Shown here: in pieces, positions 51,045-63,860 of the stretch
How positions within the stretch are numbered: position 1 is the first letter of the stretch
Layout: each line of letters starts with the position of its first letter
Assembly: GCA_036873135.1 (NCBI GenBank)
Contig: JAPTYO010000011.1
Coordinates: 9,632,747 to 9,696,746, forward strand
From: Clarkia xantiana subsp. parviflora
Taxonomy: Eukaryota > Streptophyta > Magnoliopsida > Myrtales > Onagraceae
DNA: 64,000 nt
Reading direction: 5' to 3'
Notes under the pieces: generated by a model
What the model was told of the DNA's origin: nothing
Databases searched by the model: none
What the model saw: only the letters and a program-made list of their open reading frames with translations
Position numbers and translations under genes: made by a program

Positions 51045-52118
51045 TAGGGCTGGGCATAAAAACCGGTTCGGGCGAACCGAACCGGAACCAAATCGGAAAC
51101 GAACCAATACAATCCGGTTCTGACTGAACCGGTTCTTAAATGGTTCGGTTTTGATAAACAATATATGGAGCGGTTTTCAACTGGTTCAAAACAGGTTCCG
51201 AACCGGTTTTGAACCACTTTTTCAGAACCACTTTTATTACATAAAACCTAAATTGTTAAATAGTAACACACTCTTGCATCTTTTTTTTTGGTAGATTAAA
51301 GGGCTATAAACAAGCCGAGTATCCGGCAAGCTCGACTCGACTCAGTTTACTCGAGCTCGAACTCGACCGAGCCTTAATTTTTCAAGCTCGAGCTCGTCGG
51401 TGCCATACTTGACATGTTCGAGTTCGGCTCGATAAGGTTAAAAATTCAATTAAATAATAAATGGTGCATGTTAGCTCGAGGTCGAACTCTTCCTCGACTC
51501 AATATATACATATATAATATTATTACGTAAAACTCGAAAAACTCAAACTCGAACTCGACTCGAATATGCAAAACAAAAAAGCTCGATTAGGCTCGCGAGC
51601 CTCTCGAGTCGAGTACAAGTGAACTCGAACTCGACTCGGTATCAAAAATGGTTCAATTCGACTCGAAATTTAGCGAGTCGAATTTGAATATCGACCAAGC
51701 CGATCTCGGGAAGCTCACGAGTAGCTTGAATCGTTTACACCCATAGGGTAGATCCTTCACTATTTGGGTTTGGTTCATATTGGATATATAGGTGGTCGTA
51801 GTTGTTTACTTATATATAGTTATTATATATTATGTTAGCTCATATCAGTTCTACAGTCAATTGATTTTAGTTTTGAACTCGAAACTTAACTTAGGAATAG
51901 TTCTATATTGGCCGTATATTTTGAATTTTAGTAAAAAAAATGAAAAAAGGTTCAAAACCAGTTCGAACCGGTTCAAAACCGGTTCTCCTATGGTTCGGTT
52001 ATAGGACCTAAAATCTGGTTCGGTTCTTACCTGGTATAGAAAACCAACTGAACCTAAAATCTGGTTCTGGTTCGGTTCTGAACCGGTTCGGCCAAAAACC
52101 GAACCATGCCCAGCCCTA
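51045..52118. mobile_element. hAT-type element inside Helitron copy 2
   Basis: The ends are TAGGGCTGGGCATAAAAACC and the inverted TAGGGCTGGGCATGGTTCGG. Perfect 8-bp duplications cttttggg lie at 51037-51044 and 52119-52126. Subterminal regions are rich in AACCGGTTC. There is no transposase. Confidence 0.93.
51298..51746. mobile_element. second hAT-type MITE nested in the first
   Basis: The left end aagggctataaacaagcc is inverted at the right (gattcgtttacaccc-type wording, here gaatcgtttacaccc). The flanks ggtagatt (51290-51297) and ggtagatc (51747-51754) match at 7 of 8 bases. The interior is dense in ctcgagctcgaactcg. Confidence 0.78.
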
Positions 52119-52150
52119 CTTTTGGGGGTGAGGACAATATATATATTATT

Positions 52151-52940
52151 GTGAGGAGTTAGCTAGCTCAAACAGGTAGCAAGAAGCAAGGATAGCAACA
52201 CAGTATAAAAAGATATATGCATGCAAATGCAAATATGTATGGACGAGAGAAGTATATTGGAGTTGTAGGGGACCAAAACGTACCAAAAGACGGAAGCTTT
52301 AATGATGGTAGATTTGTCCCACTGCTGTCGGGTAGTCTACAAATATATATAATACTGCTTCAAAACAGTTTGAGACAAACATTAAGATACAAATCATACA
52401 ATAACATAAAGCTGCTAAATATGCGAGCTAGCTAGCTTTTGTAATTTATTAAGGCTCTCCATTCATCAATAAATGTGCCTCCAATTCATTAATTATTTAA
52501 ATACTTCCCTATTAATTAGATTATGGAATTAATTTCCCTGATCTGGCTGTAATGACGTAGCGTTTCCATCATATAGATTCATATCCTAATGCGGGATTGA
52601 ATAAGCTATAATCCAATTTGGGTCAAACCATATGCAATTAATTGATTATACAAACCAATATATATGCATTAACTCTCTTTTATGATTGTGGTATGACAAA
52701 AAAAAAAAAAAAAAAGATAAAATGAGCTATCGAAGATTCTAGCGCTAGGTATGTATGTAAAGATTGATATTCATTCCATGACATTTTAAGACTCTTAAGT
52801 ATTGGTTTGTGAGTTTTAGAATTTTTATTATTATTATTATTATTATTTGGAGTCTCATTTGTATCTAAAGGCATTACTCGATTCCCATAGTTAGAAGAAT
52901 CGTATTGACCCAAACATGTTAAAATGGTCTTGGAGACTAT
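52151..52940. other. intergenic DNA
   Basis: No gene recognised. Contains gctagctagct and (att)n runs. Confidence 0.5.
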
Positions 52941-53019
52941 GGGTGCGTTTGACAGTGCATTCCCAAAGTGTTTTTGCACTTAAAAGCACTTTGAGCGAAA
53001 GCTGGAGCGTTTGGTAACA
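52941..53019. mobile_element. left end of a MITE cut by the Copia insertion
   Basis: GGGTGCGTTTGACAGTGCAT, then gtgtttttgcacttaaaagc, has the look of a MITE terminus. The sequence stops at the Copia LTR, so the other half should lie beyond the window's right edge. Confidence 0.4.
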
Positions 53020-53606
53020 TGTTAGATTATGTGGAGTAATCAATACGGATACTAAAACAATGTACATGCTAGTAATCGGAATTACGCAGCGGAAGATTCA
53101 CACATACCTTTAGGATGATCCGTAGACCCAAGATCTTCTCTGGAGGGAGTTCACGATCCTCCGATCGGGATCCGTAGATGTTCTTGTTAGAGAAGCCCTA
53201 CGTGGTGCAAGCTCCACAGCAAAGTCTCTGATCGATTCTTGGCACGGGGACGATCTCTAGAGATTTTGCTCGAAAGCAATTTGGCACACCCTTGGTGAGG
53301 GATATGGTTCGGCCGAAACTAGGTATTAGAGGGAGGGTTTTTCTCTCTAAAACACTCTGATGAGGGAATTGTGATTAACCCTAAAAATCCCTTAACACCT
53401 CTTATTTATAGGAGGAGTAAAGTGGACTTCCCCACCTAGGGTTTCGGCCGGCCTATGTATTTGGGGAGGCCCAATTTTGGGCCTCCCATGTCAATTGGGA
53501 TTTAGGTGTAGCCCAATTACCCTAATGTGACATTTACCCAAGTACATTAGGTAAACTATACATATTATGAGCTACCAATTACGGCCCCCATTACCATATG
53601 CTTACA
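53020..53606 (-). repeat. Copia LTR (3' LTR of the minus-strand element)
   Basis: On the minus strand it starts TGTAAGCATATGG and ends AATCTAACA. The 5-bp left flank is taaca; the partner flank is outside the window. Confidence 0.88.
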
Positions 53607-53616
53607 GCTCCCACTC
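53607..53616 (-). other. Copia polypurine tract
   Basis: On the minus strand GAGTGGGAGC lies immediately before the LTR TGTAAGC. Confidence 0.75.
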
Positions 53617-54889
53617 GCCGGAATGGGAGGGTGCCTGTTAATGTATTGTCGTCCAAATATGCATCAACATTTCTCTCCTTTGATCTGCTCCTTGCTTCCG
53701 AATAGTTCATACGAGGTTTTCCGTGCGACTGACGGATACGATGGGCATCGTGCTACTCATCTGTTAGGAGTGTTGTAGCCCCCGCGGAACGTTGATTCCC
53801 GTTTCTCCAATCAACATGCTATAAACAACATTTATATTGTACCGCGTTAAATCCTAGGTCAACTGATAATTCTCCATTTGCCTAGTTTCCACATAGGAAC
53901 ACTTCTTCAAGGCATCCGTACAAGTATTCACAACCTTCAACTAATATCTGGTTGGTGGCCACCTAGTGAATACAAGAGTCGGTGAATTACAGGTGAACTT
54001 GACCATCCCCATAGCTCATATCCTTAGTCATACCCAACCGGTTTCCAAAGACGTGGTCACTGGGTCTTTTTGTTCAGCACTACGCTCGTACGCCAGGAAG
54101 CGAGCATTGAGCCTGACCTTAGATATGAGTTCTGAGTCCGTGAGGATACTATATGTGCCTCTTCATAAGGCTCCTGGGATCAATCACACGCTCGAGGTGA
54201 AGAAGTTTGCGCCCGCCAGAATCACGATGATTCCTTCCTAGCACAACCGAGCTGTGACTCCGTGGTCGAACGTGGCACGCGTAGTATGAAGCACGCGTTG
54301 ATAGCATACCTGAACCTTTTAGGTTAACATGAAAGGTATATGTCAATCATGCTATCAAAGATTCTCATCTGGCCCAGAACGTGGTTAAATGACGAACGAA
54401 GTTCATCACAGCGATATGCAAAACTAAGATCATGTCGAGTTACTTCGAAACTAGATAATCGTCTTGCTTAATCAGGTTTATCCCCCTGACTCTTAGCCAG
54501 TCTTGTTTGGTGGAGGCCTCCCTCCACCGCAAGACGACCGTACATGTGTGACTAGGTAAGGCCCACATTCGACATAGTTTGGCAGATGATTGCGTCCTCC
54601 TACGACTTAGTTTATAGACCGTAAATCTGATATAATCAAAACATTATGACATCGATTGATCATAAAATCATCAGCTGCAATTCTTTCGCTTACAAAATGT
54701 AACTTTCTAATATCAAAATGCTATCACAGATACATTCAATTTCTAGACCCTACGCAATCTAAGCAGTTTTACATGGTTTTCGAATATGTCCCTGCGTAGT
54801 GGTTTAGTTAATGGGTCCGTTACCAAGTTATTGGTGGATAAGTATTCCATAGTGATTATATTATCTATTGCTATTAAAATTTAGCATGA

Positions 54890-55430
54890 AATTATTTCAT
54901 ATCAATGTGTCTGGTCCTACTATGATACTTGGATTCTTAACTGCCGCAATGATTGCTTGACTGTCAGAGAAGACCTTCACATGTTCATTCTTGACGCCAC
55001 CAAGCAGCGCAGTTAGAATCCTTTTAAGCCAGACTACTTTCTGTGCATTCTTAGAGAGAGCTACGAATTCTGATTCCATCGTAGACAACGCGACTCATAT
55101 TTGCTTCTTGTTCATCCATGAAATGGCGACATTAGCAAGGAGGATTGCTCTTTCTGTGGTGGACTTACGATCATCTATTTCGCCACCACGGTCGGCGTCA
55201 ATGTAATCGGTCAATTCTAACTACCTGCCCTCATAGACAGTTCGTAGTAGGCAGTACCTTTTTGGATAACGAGTTCCTCGTTTTACAGTCTTTAAATGTT
55301 GATGACCAGGATCTGATAGGAAACGTGCTACTAGGCCTATGGCGTAACAGATATCTGGACGGGTGCATTACATGGCGTAGAACAAACTACCGACCATGCT
55401 AAAAAATCCTGCACCCTTCATCTGTTCACG
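54890..55430 (-). pseudogene. Copia RNase H remnant
   Basis: The minus strand reads STMESEFVALSKNAQKVVWL (near 55085-55026) and KVFSDSQAIIAA (near 54980-54945), the Copia RNase H wording with its catalytic E and D context. Upstream it continues in other frames with stops. Confidence 0.85.
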
Positions 55431-55435
55431 CTCTG

Positions 55436-56110
55436 CTAGATTCTTGGGGCCGTCATGTTTGACAGTGCGCACCCAAACACCACCGGCGTATCCACGAGTT
55501 TGGCTTCCTGTAATCTGAATCTTTTCAACAGTTTGTTGATATAAGCTTCTTGAGACATGCTTAATTTCGGGGTAGCCCGATCTCTGGCAATTTTAATGCC
55601 TAAGATGTACGTGGCATTTCCCATATCCTTCATCTCAAATACAGATGCCAACCAGGACTTTGACTTGTTCATAAAACTCATGTCGTTTGCGGCAATGAGT
55701 ATGTCATCCACGTATAAAGTTAAGATGACATATTTAGACCCGGAGGTCTTATAATACACGCACAGATTCTCATGAAGATTTACAAATCCCTTTCCTACGA
55801 TTTCCTCGTGGAATTTGCGGTACCATTGCCGAGACGACTGTTCAAGATCGTAGATGGACCTATGGAGTTTACGAACTTTTACGTTCGTTACCAGGAGTAA
55901 TAAAACCCTCTGGTTGCTCCATGTAGATCTCTTCATCCAAGTTTCCGAGGAGGAATGCGGTCTTCATACTCATTTGGTTATGTTCGTAATCGAAACGTGC
56001 AACCAGGACCATGAATGGCCCTGCACCGTGGTTTTACGCACAGGTGTTGAGTATGTTTTGTCAAAGTCCACTCCGTGAAGTTGGGTACAGCCTTTCGCGA
56101 CGAGTCGAGC
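55436..56110 (-). pseudogene. Copia reverse transcriptase remnant
   Basis: The minus strand has GCTQLHGVDFDKTYS (near 56090-56046), then KVRKLHRSIYDLEQSSRQWY, then the catalytic YVDD in LTLYVDDILIAAND (55703-55714), then SQEAYINKLLKRFRLQEAK. Frameshifts and missing segments separate the parts, so the enzyme is dead. Confidence 0.9.
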
Positions 56111-59100
56111 TGTGTATAGCTCGAACTTTTCCCATCAGTGGTGAGCCTTCTTTCAGGACTCACCGTATCCTCATGCCCCTGTAGTTAGCAGGTAAATCAA
56201 CTATTGACTATAATGGCTTTCATTTAGGCAATCTCTCTTATTTATTATTTTCCTCCATTTCTCCACTTGAGGTCTTTCCAATGCATGCCAACAGTCGTTA
56301 GAGTGAAGTCATCACTCTTCCAGATGAGATACTTCTTTAGAGAAGTTCGATGCCTTTGTCTTTCGTCTAGGCTTGATTATCCCGTCTTTGAGTCTTAATG
56401 TCTCTCCCACTCAGAATAATGCCTCTTATCGGAGCATTTCTTCCAATTGGGATCAATTCTCCCACTCGAGATAATGCTTCTTATCGGAGCATCGCTTCTA
56501 TTGGGTACAAGAGGAGTTCTTGAACCATAACCAACAACTTTCCTTGGACGACTTCGGTCTCGGAGTTTTATTTCCAAGATGAATTCCTTGATCACTAGGA
56601 TCTGGAACCAAGTTTGTCGGATTACTCCCACTGGGAACAATGGGTAGTTTAGGTAGTTGTGGCATTCCTGGTTCAGCATTACGATCATCAGGTTCAACTT
56701 CGTCTCAACAGCAACAGTGATTTCTTGTGGAAGGAGTTTATTCCTCCCACTGGATTTATTATGAAAATGTTCCCATTATCATTTACCATATCATTCACTT
56801 GAGTTGCTGGTTCAAATCTCTCCCACTCGAATTAAGTGGAACCTGATGTCAGTAATATCCTCTTCTGTCTAATGAAGACTCGTTGTCTGAAACTGTCAAT
56901 GCCTCGGAAAATTCGTCCTCAAGTATGTAATGTCTCATGTTCGACCACGGAAGCATGTCCATTAGCTGTAAAGAGGTATTTTCAAAGAGTAGTGAACATA
57001 CTATTGTTCCTAAATACGTGTTTAATGCGCAAATTAATGATGCATGGTGGTATGATGTAACTCATTATCACACTTCGGCTATCATGGCGACGTGACTTAC
57101 CGATTACAATGGAACATAGTTTTACATTAATGTGAATCACTTCCTATCATCCCTTAGGGAACGTCTGGTGAAGTGACTCTAACATTATGTTTATAAACTA
57201 TGCCTTTAGAAGTGCGTTATTTGATTTGAATGTTTAGGCTGACTTATCGTCCAAGGCTTACGGAAGGAAAATCGTTTAACCGACTTCATCCTTCTTCGTT
57301 TGCAAACTTATCTCAGAGATTTTATCCCATCTCCGAACTGAGCATTTCAGGTTTTCACCTTATGCTTCAGTTGATACTTTTACAAGGTCGTGGTATCTTC
57401 CGAAGCCTACTTCTTACCGATGTAAATGTTATCAATAAGTTATTTCCGAAGGAATGCAAACGAAAATTCAGCACGTCATCATTTTAAACACTTCTGTATT
57501 AAACTCATACTTTGAAACGATGTGTTCATTTTTCAAGGTCCACTTGCGCGAGGCACAATTTACCCCAGTTTAACCTTTGGTTAAATCGTTTCATTTCTGA
57601 ATCCAATTCAATTTAATCCAATCGGTTTCGCACATGATTATCATTATAGATTATTTCATTCAATGGAGTACTAATAATTAAGAAATACTAAATCTTTCTA
57701 TCTAACTACGCAATCGATGTGTATGATCAGTTTAGTTGTCCCGACTGAGATGATGGAGTACGTGAATCGTGTCGTTTTATTCGACCACTTTTACTTGGTC
57801 AAAATTTCGTTTCAGATCGATCCCGTTTAACTGGGTCGATTAATTTTGATAAGTAGATAGCATTTCAAATCGAATGACAACTACTTTATTCAATAAATCT
57901 GAATCTCGAAATAACCAAAGTTTTAGTAACTCAAACGAACGATTAAATGACAATGGTAGGGTTCTTGATCTGTGGATCGCGTATTTGATCCATGATTGTC
58001 GCATAGATAGTCGAGAATTTTAAGCCATGTTGAACATCACATCTGAGTAAATTCACGAGTGAATCACGTCAAATGATCTGTGTCTGTATAAAGCATTTTA
58101 CCGCTTCATAAACATGACCTACGAGACGTACTTGAGACGAAATTTATCAACATGGTTTAAACCACCGGATTATCGTATAAGACCTTTATGGTCCAGTTCT
58201 CTCTATGATATGCAGATCATGGTTGACTTCTATTGAACCCAGTATGGTGAGCAGATAAGGTTTCCCTTTTTACTGCTGTGGTTAAAGTACTTAATTAGGC
58301 TCAAGATCACTGAGTCCTGTCAATATCAGACAACCATATACATCTTTTCCATGTTGACCTTTCATTCTGAAGATCCTATATGCGGGTTTTACGCCAACAT
58401 CCATGAAAAGAGAGAAGACCACGTTTAACCGAAACGTTTAGCTTTTGCATCCTTGCTTCCACCGAGGCGGATGCAAAGGGATACTAAGCTGCAACATTGC
58501 CTGGTCGTAATTGGAGTCTTCTTCAACCCCCTTTACCAATGTTGAATGTATCACCACATACGCGTTGAGATCATCAAAGAATCTACTCCTATTCTTGGTG
58601 AAACAAATTGTTACATTCGTTTCGCATTGTCAAAATCATACAGACTACCATATTCATCTGTAGTTGTCCTCTCCACTTTTCGGAATCGTAGAGAGTTCAA
58701 CACGTACTCCTTTTATTCATCATGATTCATACCATCAAAGATTGCGTGGAATATCGAATCACACTAATTCAACCAATTCATACTAACACATCGATAATTA
58801 TGCAAAACTAGGTAAACAATAACATTTTGATAAAGAATTGCATATATCAGATATCTATTAAGATTGAATCCGACAAGTAACGATTCCTCAGTCATCTAAA
58901 CCAACCGACCACTAGTAAACCAATGGAAGATGGCTGTGAAAGAGTTCATGTTACCGCTGTTTTCAATCCAATAGATCAGTCTTTTAAAACAGTTTTAATC
59001 TCAAATTACCGGAACAGGATTTTAAAACAAGCATACCCGATCTTGGCTTTCCCAAGGCCCTTTGTATTTTGGAAAATATTCCGATGAATAATGCATATAT

Positions 59101-59680
59101 AATTCTACTAACCATGTAAATTATCATACGCAAGTAACATTCATCAAACAAATCACACTCATGCTTACGCGTCATGCGTCTAATGTTCCGAGGAAATCAT
59201 GTTTGCATATATAATTCTACTTCCACGTAAATTATCAAATGCAACTACATCCTCAACATTCTAGCATACGTGTCAAACATGAAAATACAACAATCATACA
59301 TATTTGGCGACTGGTTTTCGGTTTTAAGATAATTTAAACAATAGGGGTTGATTTGCAATTCATACTTATATTCAATTACGCAACATTCTAGAAATGAATC
59401 CTAGGCATTTACAACCATCATAGCATATCTATCCTAGTGCGCATTTCATATATTTAACCAGGACTCCGCCTACAACATGCAATGTCCAGCCAACTTGACT
59501 ATGTCAAGACAACGTTTCTAATCATGCATTAATAGATATTGAATAATAAACAATTACAATTAAACCCTCTAATTAATCCAGTCCAAAAAACATGTAACTT
59601 CGAGATACATCCTCATAATCGAAACAAGGCATAAATGTTAGCAACCCTATGAGCACTGTGTAGTCCATTTAGAGGTTCAA
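56111..59680 (-). pseudogene. eroded Copia integrase/gag region
   Basis: By position this should encode gag, protease and integrase. I can read only a basic, Arg/Ser-rich stretch typical of the integrase-RT linker (SSGRIDPNWKKCSDKRHYSE, near 56460-56400). No integrase DDE or gag zinc knuckle is recognisable. Confidence 0.4.
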
Positions 59681-59689
59681 AAACATTTG

Positions 59690-60050
59690 GATTTTAAAAC
59701 TTGACCATCCTATTATATTTAATTGACTTGAATTCGGTTTTGAAAAACATTTCGGTTTAGTCAAATTCGATTCGGTTTGGTCCGGTTCGACCCGTTCCGG
59801 TAGATCCGGTTCGGTTCGGTCCGGCAAATCCGGTTCGGTTTTAAATTTAAAAATCTGGTTCGGTCCGAACCGGTCCAATAAAATAAGGTTTGGTTTGGTT
59901 CAACACACAAAATTGGCTCGGTTAGATCCACTTAATTAACCCGGTTCGACGCGGCCCGATTAGGTCGAACCGATTGAGAAAACCCGGTTCGATTTAAATC
60001 CGTCCCGGTATAATATATTGGACCGGCCCATTAATTTAAATTTTAAAGGT
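59690..60050. repeat. CCGGTTCGG-rich segment
   Basis: Many short tccggttcgg/cggttcg repeats. It may be a decayed hAT-type MITE or part of the Copia leader. Clear termini are not seen. Confidence 0.4.
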
Positions 60051-60165
60051 TGGGCCGAAATGTTTACTTGTGGCCCAAGTACGGCTTTAAAGTCCAAAAA
60101 TAATTAACTTAACCACCAAGTAACATTAATTATATAAAATAATTTCCAATATTAAAAAAAAAAAA

Positions 60166-60207
<42 letters not shown>

Positions 60208-60208
<1 letters not shown>

Positions 60209-63004
60209 TAGTTATTAACGCGTGCGTTGCACGCGTATCGATTGTCTAAGTTTCAAGATACAAAATTTATCTTAAGTTTTCTAATATGATAATATTTAAT
60301 TAATACATGGTCAAGTTAATGGGTTGCGAGAAATGAATATGTATGATAAAAAAGAACGACACAATATAATTTAAAATGAGAAAAATAGAAGAGGTTAATT
60401 AGGTACAAAATTAACCATTGTTTCAGTTACGGTACTAAATTAGCATTACAAGTATATATATTTACGGTTAGAACTAATACTGAGTTGGATCGCGCATGAC
60501 GTGGGTTATTAACGACAAAGTTGTATCTAACTCATCAACTCGAGGAGTGAAAATTGTAAACCAGTACTTAACTACTTAGAGTCATCGGTGAAGCAGTTTA
60601 ACCTATACTAACGTAACTATATACTTTCCTTGCAATTTTATACCATAATACCAAAAAAATTTGATTTAACGCTAAATGGAATTCAATTCATTAAAATATA
60701 AAGTTTATACTTAACTTTACGTCAATTACTTATTTAACTACTAGTTAGGTTGTACACATTTTGTTTGAACTGATAGGCGGAATAACTAAATTAATAGTTC
60801 GAGACCCTAATTGTTGGACGATGAGTAATTTATCTGTGAGGTCAAATTTCAAGAACTGTGGTTGACCCAAAGTTTTGACACTTTATATGATTTGACAATT
60901 GACTGATATATGTGATACAAAAAATCTCAACATGTACTCGAAGTTTGCACGAGTTGAGTACATATCCTACTTTCAAGGTGACTCAAATTTATAGGTATAT
61001 TGTATTAAGAAGTTAATGATAATTAATGTAGGATATCAGTTAAGCGACCTTAATTAAAACAATTAATGCAATTTAACTAATGAAAATTTTAGTTATTCTC
61101 AAATATAGTAGGGACTAAATCATCAATTTTTTAAATCACCAATGTCAGAAGTTTATACTTGAATTCGCCTTAACTATCTATTCAACTACTAATTAGGATA
61201 TACCTAATATGATTGAATTTACAAACACAAGAGCTAAATTAATAATTCAAGCCATTAAGTATTAAACATTAGGGTTAAAGATACTTTTGGTGCCACATGT
61301 TTGACTTGTGTATGTTTTTGGTGCCATATGTTTCATTTTGTAGGCTTTTGGTGCCATATGTTTGAGAGGTTGTATGTTTTTGGTATTTCTGTTAGTTAAC
61401 AGTTAGTTTGACCGTTAAATACTTTTATTTTATTCAATTTAGTCCTCAAATTTATATTTCTAAAATTTAATATTTACAATTTAGTCCATATTGTTTGCTC
61501 AAGTCACCGTCCAAGGCCGCCGACCACTACCCACCACCTCCAAGGCCGCCGACCGCCAGAAAACGAACCGGCCACCACCCCACGGCACCGGCCACCACCG
61601 CTTGGGGCCGAAAACCACCCCAATTGGTGGTGGCCGGCCCCAATTGGTGGTGGCCACCTCAATTGGGGCCGGCCACCACCAATTGGTGGTGGCTACAACC
61701 CCAATCGGGGCCGGCCACCACCAATTGGTAGTGGGTGCAGTCCCAATCGGGTCTGGCCACCTCCAATTGGGGCCGCCGGCCCCGATTGGAGCCCTCTGTG
61801 GCCCCAATCGGGACCGGCGGCCCCAATTAGTGGTGGCCAGCCCCGATTGGGGCTGTACCCACCACCAATTGGTGGTGGCCGGCCCCGATTGGAGCTGTAG
61901 CCACCACCACTGGAGGTGGCCGGCCTCGATTGGGGCTGTACCCACAACCAATTAGTGGTGGCCGGTCCCGATTGGGGCTGTAGCCACCACCACTGGTGGT
62001 GGCCGACCCCGATTGGGGCTGTAGCCACCACCACTGGTGGTGGCCGACCCCGATTGGTGCTATAGCCACCACCAATTGGTGGTGGCCGGCCCCAATTGAG
62101 TTGGCCACCACCAATTGGGGCCGGCCACCAGCAATTGGGGTGGTTTTCGGCCACAAGCGGTGGTGGCCGGTGCCGTGGGGTGGTGGCTGGCCCGTTTCGT
62201 GGCGGTTGGTGGCCTTGGAGGTGGTGGGTGGTGGCCGGCGGCTTTGGACGGTGACTTAAGCAAACAATAGGGACTAAATTGTAAATGTTAAATTTTAGAA
62301 ATATAAATTTGAGGACTAAATTGAACAAAATAAAAGTATTTAACGGTCAAACTAACTGTTGACTAACGGAAATACCAAAAACATACAACCTCTCAAACAT
62401 ATGGCACCAAAAGCCTACATAATAAAACATATGGCACAAAAAACCTACACATGTCAAACATGTGGCACCAAAAGTCAAACAAATTTAACCCTAAACATTA
62501 AGTAACAATGTAACATGTTATATGTAAAGTCAAACTTCAAGAACCAAATTTGATTTATATCTTGATATGTTATTATATGAGTTGACAAGTGATTGATTTA
62601 TGTGATACAAAATGTCAAAAAGAGGAACTTCCCCAAATCTGGGATATGGTGAATAGAAAAATGCATGCACCCGACATTTTAACATACTGAATGCATATCA
62701 TATGTCAATGCTGACTCTAATTGATAAGTATATTAGATTTAGAAGTTAACAGTAACTACGGTGACCTGTCAATTAAGTGAGCTTAAAAAAAAATCAAAAT
62801 TAACTAAATATTTTGTTAGTAATAGTAAAGATAAAAATATATGGGTCTTAGAGATAATAATGACCAAATCACCAATTTTATAAAAATATGGAAACTAAAT
62901 ATAATAATAATAAAAAAATAATAATGATAATAATAATAAAAATATTTAAAAGGTACCTATCAGGGGTGAAGACAACCCTCACATTTTATATTGGTATAAA
63001 GAGA
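60208..63004 (-). mobile_element. Helitron family B copy 3 (inside Copia)
   Basis: On the minus strand it begins A/TCTCTTTATACCAATATAA and ends with hairpin CGCGTGC-AAC-GCACGCG (60219-60235), ttaataa and CTAG (60208-60211), then T. It is colinear with copy 1 apart from the 1.2-kb foldback at 61272-62491. It has no Rep/helicase coding. Confidence 0.88.
61272..62491. mobile_element. Mutator-like foldback element inside Helitron copy 3
   Basis: It begins GGGTTAAAGATACTTTTGGT and ends as the inverse TTTGACTTTTGG, then TTTAACCC. Perfect 9-bp duplications taaacatta lie at 61263-61271 and 62492-62500, the Mutator hallmark. Inverted arms of more than 200 bp surround a GC-rich core of repeated ccaattggtggtggccggcc and ccccgattggggctg units. 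Open frames through the core on both strands are repeat translations (Trp-, Gly- and Pro-rich) and not supported as genes. Confidence 0.9.
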
Positions 63005-63842
63005 TATATATATATATATATATTTCGGCGCCCTTATATATATACATATTTATTGCCAAGATTCTATCTTTAAGACAAAATCAATTCAACAATATATATA
63101 TATATATGTATATATAAAATTCGGTTACTATATATAAATATATAATTCATTTATTGTCAATATCTTTAATAGGGTAACAAATATACTGATAATATATTTT
63201 CTCAATCTTTTAGGCAACTAAATCTATCAATAATATATTTAACCCTATTAATTATCTAAATATATTGATAGTTATATATATTTTTATATATTGTGAATCT
63301 TATATTATCTAACAGCCCTAAAATCATGCTAAAATATATCGATAATTAATGTCAAGATTTTTTACGTTGACTAAAACCCTAGGGCTAGCCGCCGGCTACT
63401 AACCTTGCCCGCTCTTATTCTATGTTGGCCGTGGGAAAATAATTTCATCAGTTTTAATTAGTTAACACCGAGACGTAATTATAAGGTTTGAACCATTACG
63501 AATGCATGAAGTCTTTCAATCTTAGCTAAATCAAAAATTGGTTCCTTAAACATTACGGCTCACTGAGACACTAAGCATATGGAACTAAGGTCAAATTATT
63601 TAATCAAGCAAACATATGGATATGGTCACCAAGACACTAAGAATTACGGCGATTCCTTAATCCCTAAGGTACGTAATCCAAATATTATAGGCCGTGGCAG
63701 GGCAGTGGCCATCATGGCTAGCCACGGTTAATTAGGGTTTTAGTGGTCAAATTTGATTAAATTTTACTAAGATCTACAATCCAATGTTTAATTTTAATAA
63801 AAGATTATGAATATCAATTTTATCAAAATTATGAATTCCTAA
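63005..63842. other. Copia 5' leader region
   Basis: AT-rich, no coding recognised. Several (AT)n runs lie at about 63004-63022 and 63092-63112. Confidence 0.45.
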
Positions 63843-63844
63843 CA

Positions 63845-63860
63845 CAGACTCTGATACCAC
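63845..63860 (-). other. Copia primer-binding site
   Basis: On the minus strand GTGGTATCAGAGTCTG follows the LTR end AATCTAACA; it is complementary to the 3' end of initiator tRNA-Met. Confidence 0.88.

Larger units (their letters stand above)
48990..52150 (-). mobile_element. Helitron family B copy 2, both termini lost
   Basis: The sequence from ctaagtttgaaaatacataa to aagaggtacctttt follows copies 1 and 3. The 3' hairpin and CTAG are replaced by an (AT)n tract at about 48976. The 5' terminus, after ggtgaggacaa at about 52126-52136, is replaced by tatatatatt. It carries a 0.54-kb internal duplication and a two-level hAT insertion. Confidence 0.75.

Noticed and set aside
61491..62328. Overlapping long frames on both strands rich in Trp, Gly and Pro
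   Set aside because: They arise from repeat units in a Mutator-like foldback; open frames in several phases at once indicate composition, not selection.
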